Shown: positions 31,770 to 42,830 of the stretch, in pieces
How positions within the stretch are numbered: position 1 is the first letter of the stretch
Layout: the number at the start of each line of letters is the position of its first letter
Source of the DNA: Eurosta solidaginis
Lineage: Eukaryota > Arthropoda > Insecta > Diptera > Tephritidae
Direction: 5' to 3'
Assembly: GCF_040869045.1 (NCBI RefSeq)
Contig: NC_090321.1
Coordinates: forward strand, 28,579,426 to 28,643,425
DNA length: 64,000 bases
The notes under the pieces: model-generated
Seen by the model: the letters and a program-made list of their open reading frames with translations, nothing else
Database searches by the model: none
What the model was told of the DNA's origin: nothing
Program-made: the position numbers and the translations under genes

Positions 31770-33430
31770 CATACGCTTGAGCTGTGTGCCAATTTTTTTA
31801 TTTTTTTCAATATTGTACAGCTCATGTGTACGAAAATTGAATTCAGTAAGCATTTATTTCCCACAAGTGTGCGTGCTGTGGATGCGTGTGCAAATAAGAA
31901 CCCTGGTTTTGCACCCCAACAAACTTAAACAAAGTACAACAAATACGAGTTTTGAAAGACTCCTAACTTGTACTTGGCGAACTAAAATTCACTGGGCTTC
32001 AAAACTTCAAATGAAAAGTTTGAAATTCTGGGAAAATTTTGTAGAATTTCCCTATCTTTTTGAAAACTTGTTTGATACTGTTAAGCGTGCTTTCAATTAA
32101 GGAAATCATGTGTGTTTTTTCTTAAGCTATTGAAAATTATTTACATTAAGTCACTTACTGTCATTTTGAAGTAACTTCTTGAATTCGACTTCTTATAAAA
32201 AAGCTTTGTTTGGTAAATATTTTAAAGCCAAGCTCGTGAAGCTTATAAGCTTATGTTGTCTCTCGAAATTAAAATTCCATTATAAAAACACCTTTGCAAT
32301 AGCTTTCGCTTAAAGAAGTTTCAAGTAGACTTCAGTGATAACTAATTTTTACAACTCACTAAGCCAAATAGTATCATCATTAAATATCTCTAGTACCAAT
32401 GCAGTTGTACAACAAAGATAAGGAAATTGATTACTAGCGTTTCACGTTCTCATCATGAAATTAATTAAAACTTATATCAGTTAAATAATGCAAAAGAAAT
32501 AATAAACCAAAACATTTGCTTACTTCCATCCATTTATAAAACTCAATAATTTCAGTGCAAATTATTTTCGTTTTTAATTTCCTTCGCTTTTTGCGTTTTT
32601 TTTTTTTTTTTTGCTTATTTTACTGAATCGAATGACAACTGGCTGATTTGCATTTACAGCAATTTTACTTTGCTGACTCAATCAATTGCCAGCTCCGCAA
32701 ATTTTGCAGAAACTTGAAATAAGTCGTAAGTATAAACATGTTTCTACACACATACATATATAAATGTATGTATGCAGCAGCGCGAGCAACAATGGCAGTT
32801 TACCGCCACCAATGAATACATGGCGATCTGTCCAAGTCGTAAGCGTTGTCCGGAGACATGGTATCACGTCGAGGTGGTGCAACAAATTCGAGTTAATTGA
32901 ATTCCATGCAAAGTAATTTTCCTCAATAATGGAATGCAAATGCAGCAGTGATAGTGCAACACTTCGCAAAAAGCCAAACAACAACAACAACGACAGGCAG
33001 CAGCAACAGACTTGCAATCGCATTTTTGTTGTGGAACGTTGTACGATTGACAGTGACAGCGAGAAAACCAGCTGCTGCTTTGTTGCTGTTTTTACTATTG
33101 TTGCTGACTTTTGCTGTTGTTGCTGCTTTTAATGTTGTTGCTGCTGCTCCTATCACTCAAATGTCTTGAATGCAAAAGTCAAAAGCAATCACAACAACAG
33201 CGTTAAGTTCAGCAGTGTTGCAAATGAATTTATTTTGAATTTAGCTTGAAATTACTTCTTTTGCTTCAAAATAAAAATCACATTGGCAACAAGAAGCAAT
33301 GTCCACTCAAATAATAGTAGCAACTAACCACTTAATATTTGTATGTGCCTTGCAAAAAATGCATTTAGTCTAGGCTGAATCCGGTTCAAGTCGCAAAGGA
33401 ATACACGACTCTAAAATAAAAACTACTACA
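31770..33430. other. No gene supported; contains a CAA/CAG/TTG low-complexity stretch
   Basis: The only notable structure is 32975-33160, where caacaacaacaacgacaggc and later ttgctgttgttgctgctttt runs occur. Frames through it give Gln/Asn- or Leu-rich peptides on every reading, which is expected from the triplet repeat. There is no splice or start context to call a gene. Confidence 0.45.
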
Positions 33431-33439
33431 GATGACAAG

Positions 33440-34730
33440 GCTCTAGAATATGGAACCAAATTATATGTAGTATTTGGGGGTCACCTTTGACACCAAGATC
33501 CTATGAAGGCAACACTTCGACTCGATGTCAACTAGGACGATGAAGTTTATAATGATATACAAACTTCTAGCGGCAAATCTTAGCATCCAGGCAAACTCGA
33601 TTGACAACGAGGCAAGTGCTGACAAAACTCCCTTGACTGGCGTGTGTATGCCACTACGGGGGCAACCTGCCACATAAAAACTCTAGAGGCTATCCTTGAC
33701 CTAATCCCGCTACACATAGCGATATAACAGTCAGCCAAAATAACCTTCCTGAATATTGCAAAGGAGGGCTCGGGAAAAGAAAAGGTCATCTCATCCCGCA
33801 ACAAGGAGGAGCTAAGAGAGAACATGTAAATCCCTCAACTCCTGACAGTTGATATCCTCAAGCACATAGTTTTTCAGAAAGGATATAAAGTAGAATAGGG
33901 AGACAAGATAACGTGAAAGGCAGCCAGGATAGAGCGCATCCAACGAAAACACCAGACGTCATTGAAGCTGGTGTCTTTGGACCCAGAGCCATAATATCAG
34001 AATCTCTTGGAGAATACCCGAGCATATATGTATCAAGCGGAATTATATGCCATAAGTCAACGTGCTGACCTTAACCCTTCGCGCTGATGTTCCGACGAAA
34101 CCATCGCCATACTCAATTGACAGTAAAGCCACACTCAAAGCAATTTGGGCGTTCAAAATAAAATCTGCACTAATCACGGAATACATGGAAAATCCCAAAT
34201 CACAGGGAAGTGGAGGGAAATGAGCGGACGGACAGCCTCGCTGGATTTCAGCGACAGCACGAGCCATTGGGCCTGAGCCACTTACGCTAGTTGGCCCACA
34301 GGAAATTGGGGCGGCATTTATAGTTACAAGAGAGGAAGAATAGATAAGAGCACAAGTGCAAGGCGCAAGGTTTAAGACAAACTTAGACCAACCAAGTTAC
34401 TCTTATCATTAAAATGAGAGTAATGTAGGCTCAAGGTGGGTATTCTGAAGTTAGACTGCGGTTTGGTGGTGGAAACGATCAAACACATTTTTTGCTAGTG
34501 CCGTGCGCTTGTCAGGCTAAGATTCCAGCTATAAAGAGTGATACAGCTATCAAGAAGTCGCAAGCGGCAAAGATTCTAAAATGCTTCTAGTATTCGCCAA
34601 GAGGACGAACAACACATAGAAAATGGTTTTTCATAGGGGTTTTCAGTTTAGTCGTTATACAAACAGCAGCACTATGAACTCGTTTAGTCTATATGAGGCC
34701 CTAACGGACCGGCCTAACCTTCTTGTTTAT
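33440..34730 (+). pseudogene. RNase H-bearing non-LTR retrotransposon (I/LOA/jockey group), RT thumb to C-terminus, decayed
   Basis: Plus-strand pieces in order are YLGVTFDTKIL (33471), FDSMSTRTMKFIMIYKLLA, TLEAILDLIPLHIAI (33680-33725), NTRAYMYQAELYAISQRAD (34015-34070; compare 'VYQAELYAI' at the start of the RNase H domain), then SIDSKATLKAIWAFKIKSAL (34120-34175), RAIGPEPLTLVGPQEIGAAF, and a C-terminal block near 34490. The Q/EAELYAI and 'D(S/N)KA.LKAI' motifs mark RNase H, which removes RNA from the RNA-DNA hybrid. Frameshifts and stops are frequent. It ends near ggccctaacggaccggccta (34697). Confidence 0.72.
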
Positions 34731-34739
34731 TTCCTCCTA

Positions 34740-35160
34740 TTTAATTAAATTGAAAAAGCAACACAAAATAGTTACTTGTCAACAACGTTCATAACAACAA
34801 TTAGTTTTATATATTATGTAATTACAACTCAACGTTATCGTTGTGTGAAAACTAGTTCAACTTGCTTTCAATCTGTCTGCGCCTGCGTAAATTCCAATCA
34901 GCCGGTATTTGACAGCTTCAACAATTTCGAGCACAGTGCTTTTATTAAAAATAGAAAATGCTTTAGTATTTAGTGATACAAATGTGTAGACTTTGTTTTG
35001 CACCAATATAGCAATTACTTCTCTTGATTGAAAGAGAAAAAGTGAACAAGTTTTTTGCACTAAACAAATAGCCTAGTAAGAAAATCTTGAAGTCGATAAC
35101 TTAAAAAAGTTATTTCGTCTATAATATTAATACTCATAAATATAAGCTTACCATATGAGC
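34740..35160. other. No gene seen
   Basis: AT-rich gap between LINE relics. It holds short ORFs without recognisable features. Confidence 0.4.
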
Positions 35161-35164
35161 TTGC

Positions 35165-35520
35165 GAGCAGCTGTTATTGAGCAGTGCTTCGCCCCATCAC
35201 TTACAAATTGTCATCAATAACTTGCCTCTTCAACAGGGTTGGACCAAAAGATAAGGGTGTTAGAGTTGTTGGTTCCACATTGCAATTGAAAAGATGGTTG
35301 ATGGTCACGTGCGGACAGATTACAAGTCGAACATACATTGGGTATATCAAAGGTGTTTCTGGATAAGAAAGAGTTTAACCCATTACAGTATCCAGATCGA
35401 AATTGAGGTAGAATGACCTCTCCCTGGGAAGATTGCTTTCCTCTACTACGAGCATAAGGTTTTTACCTTGGAGAACGGGGTTCACCGTGAAGTTGTTGTC
35501 ATTATATATTTACGAATTCT
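35165..35520 (-). mobile_element. Jockey LINE 3' fragment, minus strand, diverged
   Basis: gcagtgcttcgccccatcac and acaaattgtcatcaataact (35181-35222) are the reverse complement of the jockey 3' UTR seen at 22430-22480. Further right, acattgcaattgaaaagatg, ggatatcaaagg-type sequence and aacccattacagtatccaga correspond to the C-terminal coding region (RSGYCN, CNLS, WSNPVEEAS in broken frames on the minus strand). Older than the other two copies. Confidence 0.7.
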
Positions 35521-35559
35521 CCTGGTTGTCACTGAGGGTCTTTTTATGCAATATTCACA

Positions 35560-36560
35560 CCTAAGTTATTGATTCGTTAGTCGATAGATTTACTTTTATA
35601 TTGATTTTGGTCTAAATGATTCTGGAAAATATTATCGTTCCGGGACCAATTCCTGGTTATTTCGAGTCTATTTGGGGGTCTTTCAGGAATTCGGGTACTT
35701 TGGAAGCAATTTTTTGGCGTATTCTGGATCATAACGGGAATATTTGAGATCATATTTCGGAGCATAAAAATTAGTTTTTGGAATCATATTGGGGCTAATT
35801 CGCGACTATTCCGTATGAAATTAGTTTTTGGAATCATATTGGGGCTAATTCGCGACTATTCCGTATGATTTACGGAATAAATTAGGGAACGTATAGGCCA
35901 GTTTAGTACTGTGTTCGGAATCAGTTCGGGACTATGTCTAGATTACTTCAGGTTTATTTAGGTACCGTTTCCGGATAGTCTTCCGGAGTGTTGATTGTTT
36001 CGAAACTATTAAAAGATTACTTAAGGACTTTTTGGGGTCCGCTTCGAAATTATTTTAGAAACCTTTAAGTGGCTTTTGCAAACTTTTTTACCACTATTTC
36101 GGAACCACTTGTGGTTTGTGATCGAAATTTCCTTGCAATCTTTCGTATAAGATTTTTGTTTGTTTTCGTGATATTATCGCCCACATTATTTTATGAATAA
36201 TTCGTGATGATCTCCTCATGTTTTCAAGACTGCTTTAGAGATTGTTTCGGCACTATTTAAGACAGTTCCGGAAAAGTTTTCTGAGTCATTTAGGGATTAC
36301 TGTGCTATATTTTTGAGCTATCGCCGGATCATTGCGAGATTTTTTTCGGAGCTAAAAGGGTGTTTTAGGAAAGTATTGGGCCTCATCTTTTCATAAATTC
36401 CAGTATATCCTTTCTATAATGGATCATTGCAGCTGCATCTTCGGACTTTTTCAGGATTGCATGTGCTATGCAAGCGGAATAATTGCGGGACTGTTTTAAA
36501 ACTATTTTTTGGAACGCCGCGGAACTGTTCTCAGGATCATGTTGGGGCTATATGCAATAA
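35560..36560. repeat. Cryptic degenerate repeat of 'TTCGGGACTATTT'-like phrases, with a 50-bp tandem duplication
   Basis: Dozens of variants of ttcgggactatt, cgggaccaatt, ttcggaatcagttcggg and tccggaaaagtt recur every 20-40 bp. Within it, 35769-35818 is repeated exactly as 35819-35868 (50-bp period, aattagtttttggaatcata ...). It looks like an old expanded low-complexity satellite. No coding capacity. Confidence 0.6.
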
Positions 36561-36694
36561 CTTGATGTTATATTTTCGTCGTGCAGACTGGGCCTAGTGA
36601 ATTTGTATCTTTGAAACATCGATTTTTGCGCATATTTTGTAGGACCTTTTAATTCACTCCTCCTAGATCCAAAATAAGCTTAATTGTTGTGAAC

Positions 36695-36935
36695 TTCTTC
36701 TTCTTGTAACGATAAAGACACTCTCTGAAAGCTTTGGAAAGTATTAGAAATTATGATGGTCGGTTGCCGGATTTTCTGACGCACTTCGAAAATTAGCATC
36801 TCTAACGTACTAACCATACCATTTCGGAAAGAATTTGATATGACCATCTCGAACCGTATAGGTCTGTAGGTTTTAGTCACGTATACAGGCATGCCTGCTT
36901 AATATAGACTACATAACCCGTTGGTGCTATAGTCA
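36695..36935 (-). repeat. CAA-tailed repeat (family R), old diverged copy
   Basis: Matches the complement of the family R repeat in order: aacgataaagacactctctg, aagctttggaaag, gatggtcggttgccgga, catctctaacgtactaac, atgaccatctcgaaccgtat, aggcatgcctgc and ataacccgttgg. It carries many substitutions and an internal deletion. Confidence 0.6.
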
Positions 36936-36939
36936 AGAT

Positions 36940-38215
36940 TTTTTTGCGAAAGTATTTTTCGTTCATTCGACTTGCCCTTTGGGATTCTGACATGTTTTTG
37001 TTGTCTGCAAATGCATGCTTGTAAAGTTACCAACAATCTGCTTTAAACTCACATCGTTTTTATGCTTCACAAAACTTCATTTTGCTTTGACTAGTTTCTA
37101 ACGCTTTGTATTTGCAAGCGCTTTGAATTTTTCTCAACTAAATGCGCACACCTTTGCTAAGCTTCAAAGCCAGTTCACTTTGGTTTTCTTTATTGCAGAT
37201 TATTTTTTTATTATAAATATTTTTTTACTTTTTGCTTTGTTGACCGCTTTTTAAAGCAATTACCCACAGTTAGGTGGGCGTTTACTTACATATATATATA
37301 TGTTGGCAGCGGCATTTTTAAATTTTCAATTAAAAATTAAAAGCAGTTTAAAAACAAATATGAATAACTGAAGGACTTGAGTAAATAACTTCAATCATTT
37401 TATATGATTAAAAAATTGGACAATTTTTTTTTTTATTTCCAACTGGATTTATGTTATCGAATGTTTTGATCAGTGGTGCACTCAATATTCGTGTGAGTCC
37501 ATCGGCGAGCTTTTGCAGTCCAAGCTAGGATATTTATAATAAAATCTTTTAGTAGTCTTTCTGTCGCAGTATATGTGTGTGTATGGAAGAGAGCAAGATT
37601 GGGTATGATCACTGGCGGGAATGATCAAATCCAGGGAGATGTAAGGTCGTAAATGAGAAGATCTCGGTTCTACCCAACAGTTTTTGAATTCATTCTAACA
37701 CAGCAACCTTAAGCTCAGTACGAGGATGTGCTTTAACTTGATTTTCTATAGTAACCTCTATGACGCAACATTAACTTTGAACTACGATTTTATTTATTAC
37801 CAACCTATGCTTTATTGGGCTGAAAAAATTAGTTTTCCTCTATGCAAAGCAACAATATCCGTCCTTCAAAAGTGCGGGCTATAGTTCAGTCCTAGGTGCC
37901 CATCATCATCTCATAAATATGTTTCCTTGCCGCTACTTCTTCAGATGGAAGGTGTGGTTTGATGACCGCCTCAAGGGGATCTTAACAACCACGTGTTCAA
38001 TCAGCATTATCTCTATCAATCAGTGAGGAACTATTTTTGCAATAATGCTAATTGGTCAGAGCAGTATATGCATCCATTGCAGTTTTTGAATGTGGCTCTC
38101 TTTTCGCTTGCAGATCCACAGCAGATGCCTTCATTATTTATATTCTTATACAAGGTTCGTATACGCGTATTGTTGAAAGCTTTTGTCGTCGATAAATTTG
38201 CTACGATGCACACAC
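36940..38215. other. No gene seen; isolated hAT terminus at 37471
   Basis: cagtggtgcactcaatattc at 37471 matches the outer end of the hAT MITE at 8760, but no second terminus was found nearby, so it is a fragment. The long frame starting 37993 is discussed under rejected items. Confidence 0.45.
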
Positions 38216-38216
38216 T

Positions 38217-38640
38217 ATTTTGTATTACAACTAGTGTACCCAGCAGACTTTGCTCGGCCAAACCTTGGTTTGCCTACATTCAAAAAATGAGCTCCCCTCT
38301 CTCTCTATACAATTCCCGTTTTCTTTATCCTCCATTTTTCTTCTTATTCCTGCCCATCTCTTATTGCATTTATCTCCCTTCAACTCCCACTATAACTACA
38401 ACTCGCACTTCCATGCCAACTCTCACTCCTATGCTAACTATCACTCCCACTACAAGTCTTCCTCCTGCCATCACTCACGTTTCCACTCCAACCTTCACTC
38501 CCATTCCCACTTAATTTTAATACTCACTCCCACACCGGCTTTTACTTCCACTCTCACTCCCCCTCCAACATTCACAAAAGCGGTAATATATCAAAAGTGG
38601 TTACTATCGCCCATACTCGAGAGTCAATAACCTCAAACAT
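38217..38640 (+). repeat. Interspersed repeat with imperfect CACTCC hexamer core
   Basis: Starts actagtgtacccagcagact then ttgctcggccaaacc, runs through a pyrimidine-rich segment and an array of imperfect hexamers (ccaactctcactcctatgct), and ends near gcggtaatatatcaaaagtg. The start resembles actagcagagtacccgacgt at 49623. The hexamer array is the complement-type counterpart of those at 4340-4405 and 63150-63400. Confidence 0.55.
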
Positions 38641-38689
38641 ATTTAAATACATCGTTAAACAGAAAATATATTCTTAACTTAAGCGCATT

Positions 38690-39205
38690 ATCACGCGCAA
38701 CAATGGTTTCGTATCTGGAAGATCTACTCAAACCAGGCGGTCTTCTCTGATTACGATATGCCCACTTTCAAGGATCGACTGCAGGTTTTCACTGCTTATA
38801 CAGACTTTTCATAAGCCTCTGACGAATCAAGACTCGGTTGTTCAGTGTAAGTTTAAACTCCAGTTGAATTTGACTAAAGTTCAACTTTGCCACGTGGGTC
38901 GATAACAAAAAATAATATTGTGAATCTCAGCTTAAGCGGTCAAAGTGGCAGTGTTAGACTCTGGTCAGCTTTACCATTTTATTTTAATCACAGATTTTTT
39001 GTCCTGAATCAAATCCTTCGCTATGAAAGCGCGTAGTTGTTGTTAATGATTGTGCGTTCGTTCCTCTCACTGACTTCTGACGAGTCCCTCAAAACAGCAT
39101 CTTAGGTCCCCTCCTCTACGTTATCTTTATTACTGATATTTTCTCTTGTTTTCTTTCCTCTAAGTCCCTTCTGTATGAAGATGATTTGAAACTCTTAAAA
39201 ATCTC
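38690..39205 (+). pseudogene. CR1-like LINE reverse transcriptase palm fragment
   Basis: Frame-broken plus-strand blocks are NGFVSGRSTQTRRSSL (38700-38750), LQVFTAYTDFS-stop-A (38781-38815; compare 'YTDFSKAFD') and PQNSILGPLLYVIFITDIFS (39090-39150) with LLYEDDLKLLK (39170-39200). YEDD replaces the catalytic YADD. The order QGR-S / TDFSKAFD / PQ-S-LGPLL / Y-DDLK is characteristic of LINE reverse transcriptases. The 3' side is cut at about 39205, where a different LINE begins. Confidence 0.75.
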
Positions 39206-40105
39206 CTGTATGTCTTATGCAAAAAGTGGGTCTTACGGTAGATGAGGATAAGACGAAATACTTGCTGTCATCCAAGAAAGAATCGGCGCATTCGCACCGG
39301 GGCAGCGACGTCATTCTAGACGGATATATTCGATATTGTGAAGGATTTCGTAGTAGTAGTAGTATTCGATATTGTGAAGGATTTCGTAGTAGTAGAAGTA
39401 TTAACGATAAAGACACTCCCCGAAGGCTTTGGGGAGTGTTATCGATGTTGACGTTCCTTTTTCGGGTATAGATCCGCTACGTTCGGACAACAAAGCACCA
39501 TTAAGGTACTAGCCCGACCATCTCGGTAACCATTAATATTACCACATTAAACCTTCTAGGTCATCCCGCCCTCCCCTACCACTAATGACATGAGGAACTT
39601 GGGATCGCCAGAACCTCGCCTGTTAAATATGTGTATGATACATTCATATATGTAACATAATTTCCAAGTCGTCAAGTCGCTTATCATACCCATCCTGATG
39701 TATGGCTCGAAATCATGGACGGTATCGAGCGAAGATGATATGGCTCTTAAAGTGTTCGAGAGAAAACTTCTGCGGAAGATTCATGACCCTGTCCGTAACG
39801 CCGACGGCGGTGTAATGATGGGGTATATGAGCTTTAAACAGATATGTCGACAGTGCAGCGAATAAAAACACAAAGGTTTCGTGGCTAGGTCATGTTATGC
39901 GAAAGGACGAAAACGCTCCGTGCAAATAAGTTTTTCAGTCGATATCGCAGTTTGGAAGCAGAGGAAGGTGACCTTCACTGAGTTGGGAGCGGCAGGTGGA
40001 AGAAGACTTGTCCTCCCTTGGTGCTCTCAGTTAGCGTCAGTTATTGCGAAACAAGGAACGAAACGAACTTATTGGAGACACTTCGATAAACGAAGCTTAT
40101 AGCAA
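39205..40105 (+). pseudogene. RTE-clade LINE RT C-terminal fragment, interrupted by a family R repeat
   Basis: 39217-39300 reads VGLTVDEDKTKYLLSSKKES, then GSDVILDGYIRYCEGF and a 36-bp tandem duplication (39331 and 39367: cgatattgtgaaggatttcg) that keeps the frame. After the insertion at 39405-39625, the relic resumes at 39672: KSLIIPILMYGSKSWT, MALKVFERKLLRKIHDPV, then VMMGYMSFKQIC. RTE elements carry 'DKTKYMLSS ... LYGSEAWT ... FERK.LRKI..PV'. One frameshift lies near 39855. Inactive. Confidence 0.78.
39405..39625 (-). repeat. CAA-tailed repeat (family R), truncated, inserted in RTE relic
   Basis: On the minus strand it keeps the 3' part: ccggatctatacccga-like sequence, and the hairpin CACTCCCCAAAG...CCGAAGGCTTTGGGG-type complement at 39414-39438. 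It also keeps cgagatggtcgggctagtac. The far end stops at aggcgaggttctggcgatcc. It splits the RTE relic. No target-site duplication was identified. Confidence 0.68.
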
Positions 40106-40109
40106 CAGT

Positions 40110-40640
40110 GATAAGTAAAAAATACCCATCTTTCCCAAAAATTTGTTAAGCATTATGCCAATTAAAACGTTTCATTCAAGAAAAGCTTTTATGCGGCCTC
40201 GCTTTGATTTACATTTCCAATTTTAACCAACTTTCCAATGACTAGACTATTTGTATAGCTAAAGCTTCGTTATTCGAAAGCTTTCTGATTTCGTTTACTA
40301 TTCAGAGAGGCATCATTTAAGCCGACATGAAAAATGCAGTTGCATTGACCACAAAGAAAATTGATTCTCACAAAACTTTCAACCAAATGCATATACATAT
40401 GTATGTACACATACAAACACCTGTGCATTCATATATCTCAATAGATATGCTCTTTATAGATAGCTACAACAGCACAATTTGAAACGAGGACGATAAATAT
40501 GATAGTAATGTTCTTTTGGTAGCCCAGTTATGCCCACGTTACGCAAATTGTGTTTTATAAGCTACTAATTTTTGCTTACGACATTCAACTCAGGGGCTGA
40601 AACTGTTATTCCTTGCAAAACTGTTAATTTTGGATTTTAA
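40110..40640. other. No gene seen
   Basis: AT-rich sequence with no recognised feature. Confidence 0.4.
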
Positions 40641-40686
40641 CTATATTTGTATCAAGATAAAAATTATTTTCGGATTTTTAGTTTTT

Positions 40687-40854
40687 GAGTCCGATAGAAC
40701 TAGTTAAGCTCGGACTTTTTTAATTCGGATAAGCAGTTTCTTTGTTATCAAGCGGTATTTTTATTTTGGCCTTAAAAGATAAAAGTCCGGATTTAACTTT
40801 TATTTCCGGACTTTTATATTTCAAAGTCCGAGTTTAACTAGTTCTATCGGACTC
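40687..40854. repeat. Strong hairpin: 32-bp inverted repeat with nested inverted repeat
   Basis: gagtccgatagaactagtta (40687 onward to 40718) pairs with 40823-40854 with one mismatch (agctcgg against agtttaa-side g/a). The loop contains a second pair built on aaagtccgga / tccggacttt (40785-40820). Weaker complementarity extends outward (gatttttagttttt / aaaataaaaatac). It could be a MITE, an attachment-like foldback or a transcribed hairpin. No element class is assignable. Confidence 0.6.
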
Positions 40855-40899
40855 ACAAAATAAAAATACAAATTTTACTTTTAAATGTGGACTTTTATG

Positions 40900-42830
40900 G
40901 AAAAAGTTCAAAAAATAAAAAGGATGTGTGATTCGAAATCATATTGCTATAGGGATTCCCAGGTACAATATATAACATTTTCACCTAGGACAATTTTTGA
41001 ATAATAATTATTTTCCGTCCGTGATTAAAATATTGAAAAATAATTGACAAAAGAGTCACTAGGAGTGTTCGCTTTCATTTGAAAATTTGTTTCAACCCAG
41101 ATATGTTGTTTTTCCTGGTTTCATTTGCCTTTCACAGACATCAATATCAAAAGAACACACCTAATTTAAGGTTATGTGTGATATATGTATGTTTGAATCT
41201 GTATAATTATGAAGCGTTAGCATAATACCGAAAATTTTTATGTTCATTTCCAATTGCCATTCATTTTCTACGCAGAAATTTCATATATGTATTTCCATGC
41301 GCTTGCTTGTATTGGTGTGTGGGGACGTAAGTTGCGATGTGCTTTGACTTAAAATTACTATAGAATTTGCCTTTTGACGACAACCTCATAAAGAAAAACT
41401 GAAGAGAAAACGGTAATTGTAGTAAAAAAAAAAAAAAAAATATTGGGCTAAAAACCAGGATGCTTTTACTAAGTGATAGGGTAGCGCCTGCTGGAGTCAT
41501 TTGTATCCAATGCAGTGATGAGTACCATTGCCCTCTATGGATGTTATGGTTGGTTAGTTGCTGTGCTGCCCGGCCAGCAAGACCGGGCCTAAGTAACGCT
41601 CTAGGCGTATTTTTGATGTACTTTTATCTGGAGCAATAAGTTATCATGTATATAAAATTACTATCCAATGAGCTTATTTTTACTCGAACAATTTTTTTTT
41701 AGTTCAATAAACCGGTTGATATCATTCATTGAGCACATTGATACCTCACTTAGACCGGACAGCACGAAGCTGCCCAAGAGTTGGGAACCTGATATTTGCC
41801 AAGGCTGGACAGGGGATATGTGTGCACACTTCCTTACAACCTTCCTGGTTGCACCTTCTTCGAATGTCGTTGAAAGGGATCCCCATTATTTCTGCGTGTG
41901 GGCCAAATATTTCTTTTCAAAACAATTATAGCAAATTCTCTAGTTTTAATTTTTTTAATTATTTTGGTGATCATACATGAGTTTATTGTATGTAAGAATA
42001 TTTTATGTTCAATTTTTCTACGAGAATATTTGCACTTTATTTGGCAAAAGATTTCGATTCATCTTCCTGGCGACAATACTTTACCAGCTCAGCACCACTT
42101 GAACATTGTCACTTGTTCGTTCAGCTTTTCATACGCAATGGTAACTTCAATATCCAAAATCTGCAATGAAAAGTTGACCGTGAACCCAATAGCCAGCTGA
42201 CCACATATAGTTGATATGTATGTAGGTATGTACATCATGCTGGTACATTCATGTGTATGCATGACTATTGATGCACTTTGAGGAAATTTACACTCGAGAT
42301 ACAATGTGAGTCTGTATATCATTGATATTTGCTTATAGATGTCCCCAAATAAACGTAATCAGAGTGTTCAAACAATCAAATTTTTTATGCGCTTAGGTAG
42401 CCAAATACACCAGCGAACACGAAAATAGCACCAGCGATTTCTATAAAATTTCATCAATTTTTTAAAATCTTCTTTTTTTATTCTCCAAAATTTAATATAC
42501 AATTTTTAATAATTTCGTAACTGGAGCTATGCAAGACAATTTTAAAAATGTTTTCAAAGTCGAAAATTTGAGAAAATTTTACAAAAATCTCGAACTTTTT
42601 ATTTAAAGTTCTCTGAACGTTTTTGAGCATACAGTTTTGTAGCCAGGCCAGCCCAGCTTCCTAAAAGTGTATTAATTTTTGATAATTTTTTACGCTCGCG
42701 GATTCTGTGCTTAATACGTAAAGACGGAAAGCAGGGTTAGAGCTTCAGTCATGGTAAAAAAAACACCTATATTCCTATAAGTTTTCTTACTTCAACACTT
42801 AAGATCTAGCGGTGGTCACAATCCCGCTGC
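40900..42830. other. No gene supported
   Basis: Frames at 41668-41980 (up to 87 codons) and 41898-42200 (100 codons) have no recognisable domain. The sequence gccaaggctggacaggggat near 41800 looks less AT-rich than its surroundings and may be an old retroelement piece, but nothing specific is recognised. Confidence 0.4.

Noticed and set aside
32929..33169. Gln/Asn-rich or Leu-rich short frames on both strands
   Set aside because: They come from CAA/CAG/TTG triplet runs; every frame is open for that reason, and no start, splice or domain evidence exists.
37993..38514. 173-codon open frame on the plus strand, the longest apart from transposon or repeat frames
   Set aside because: Its C-terminal third is Thr/Pro-rich sequence read from an imperfect CACTCC hexamer array and its N-terminal part has no recognisable domain; likely chance.
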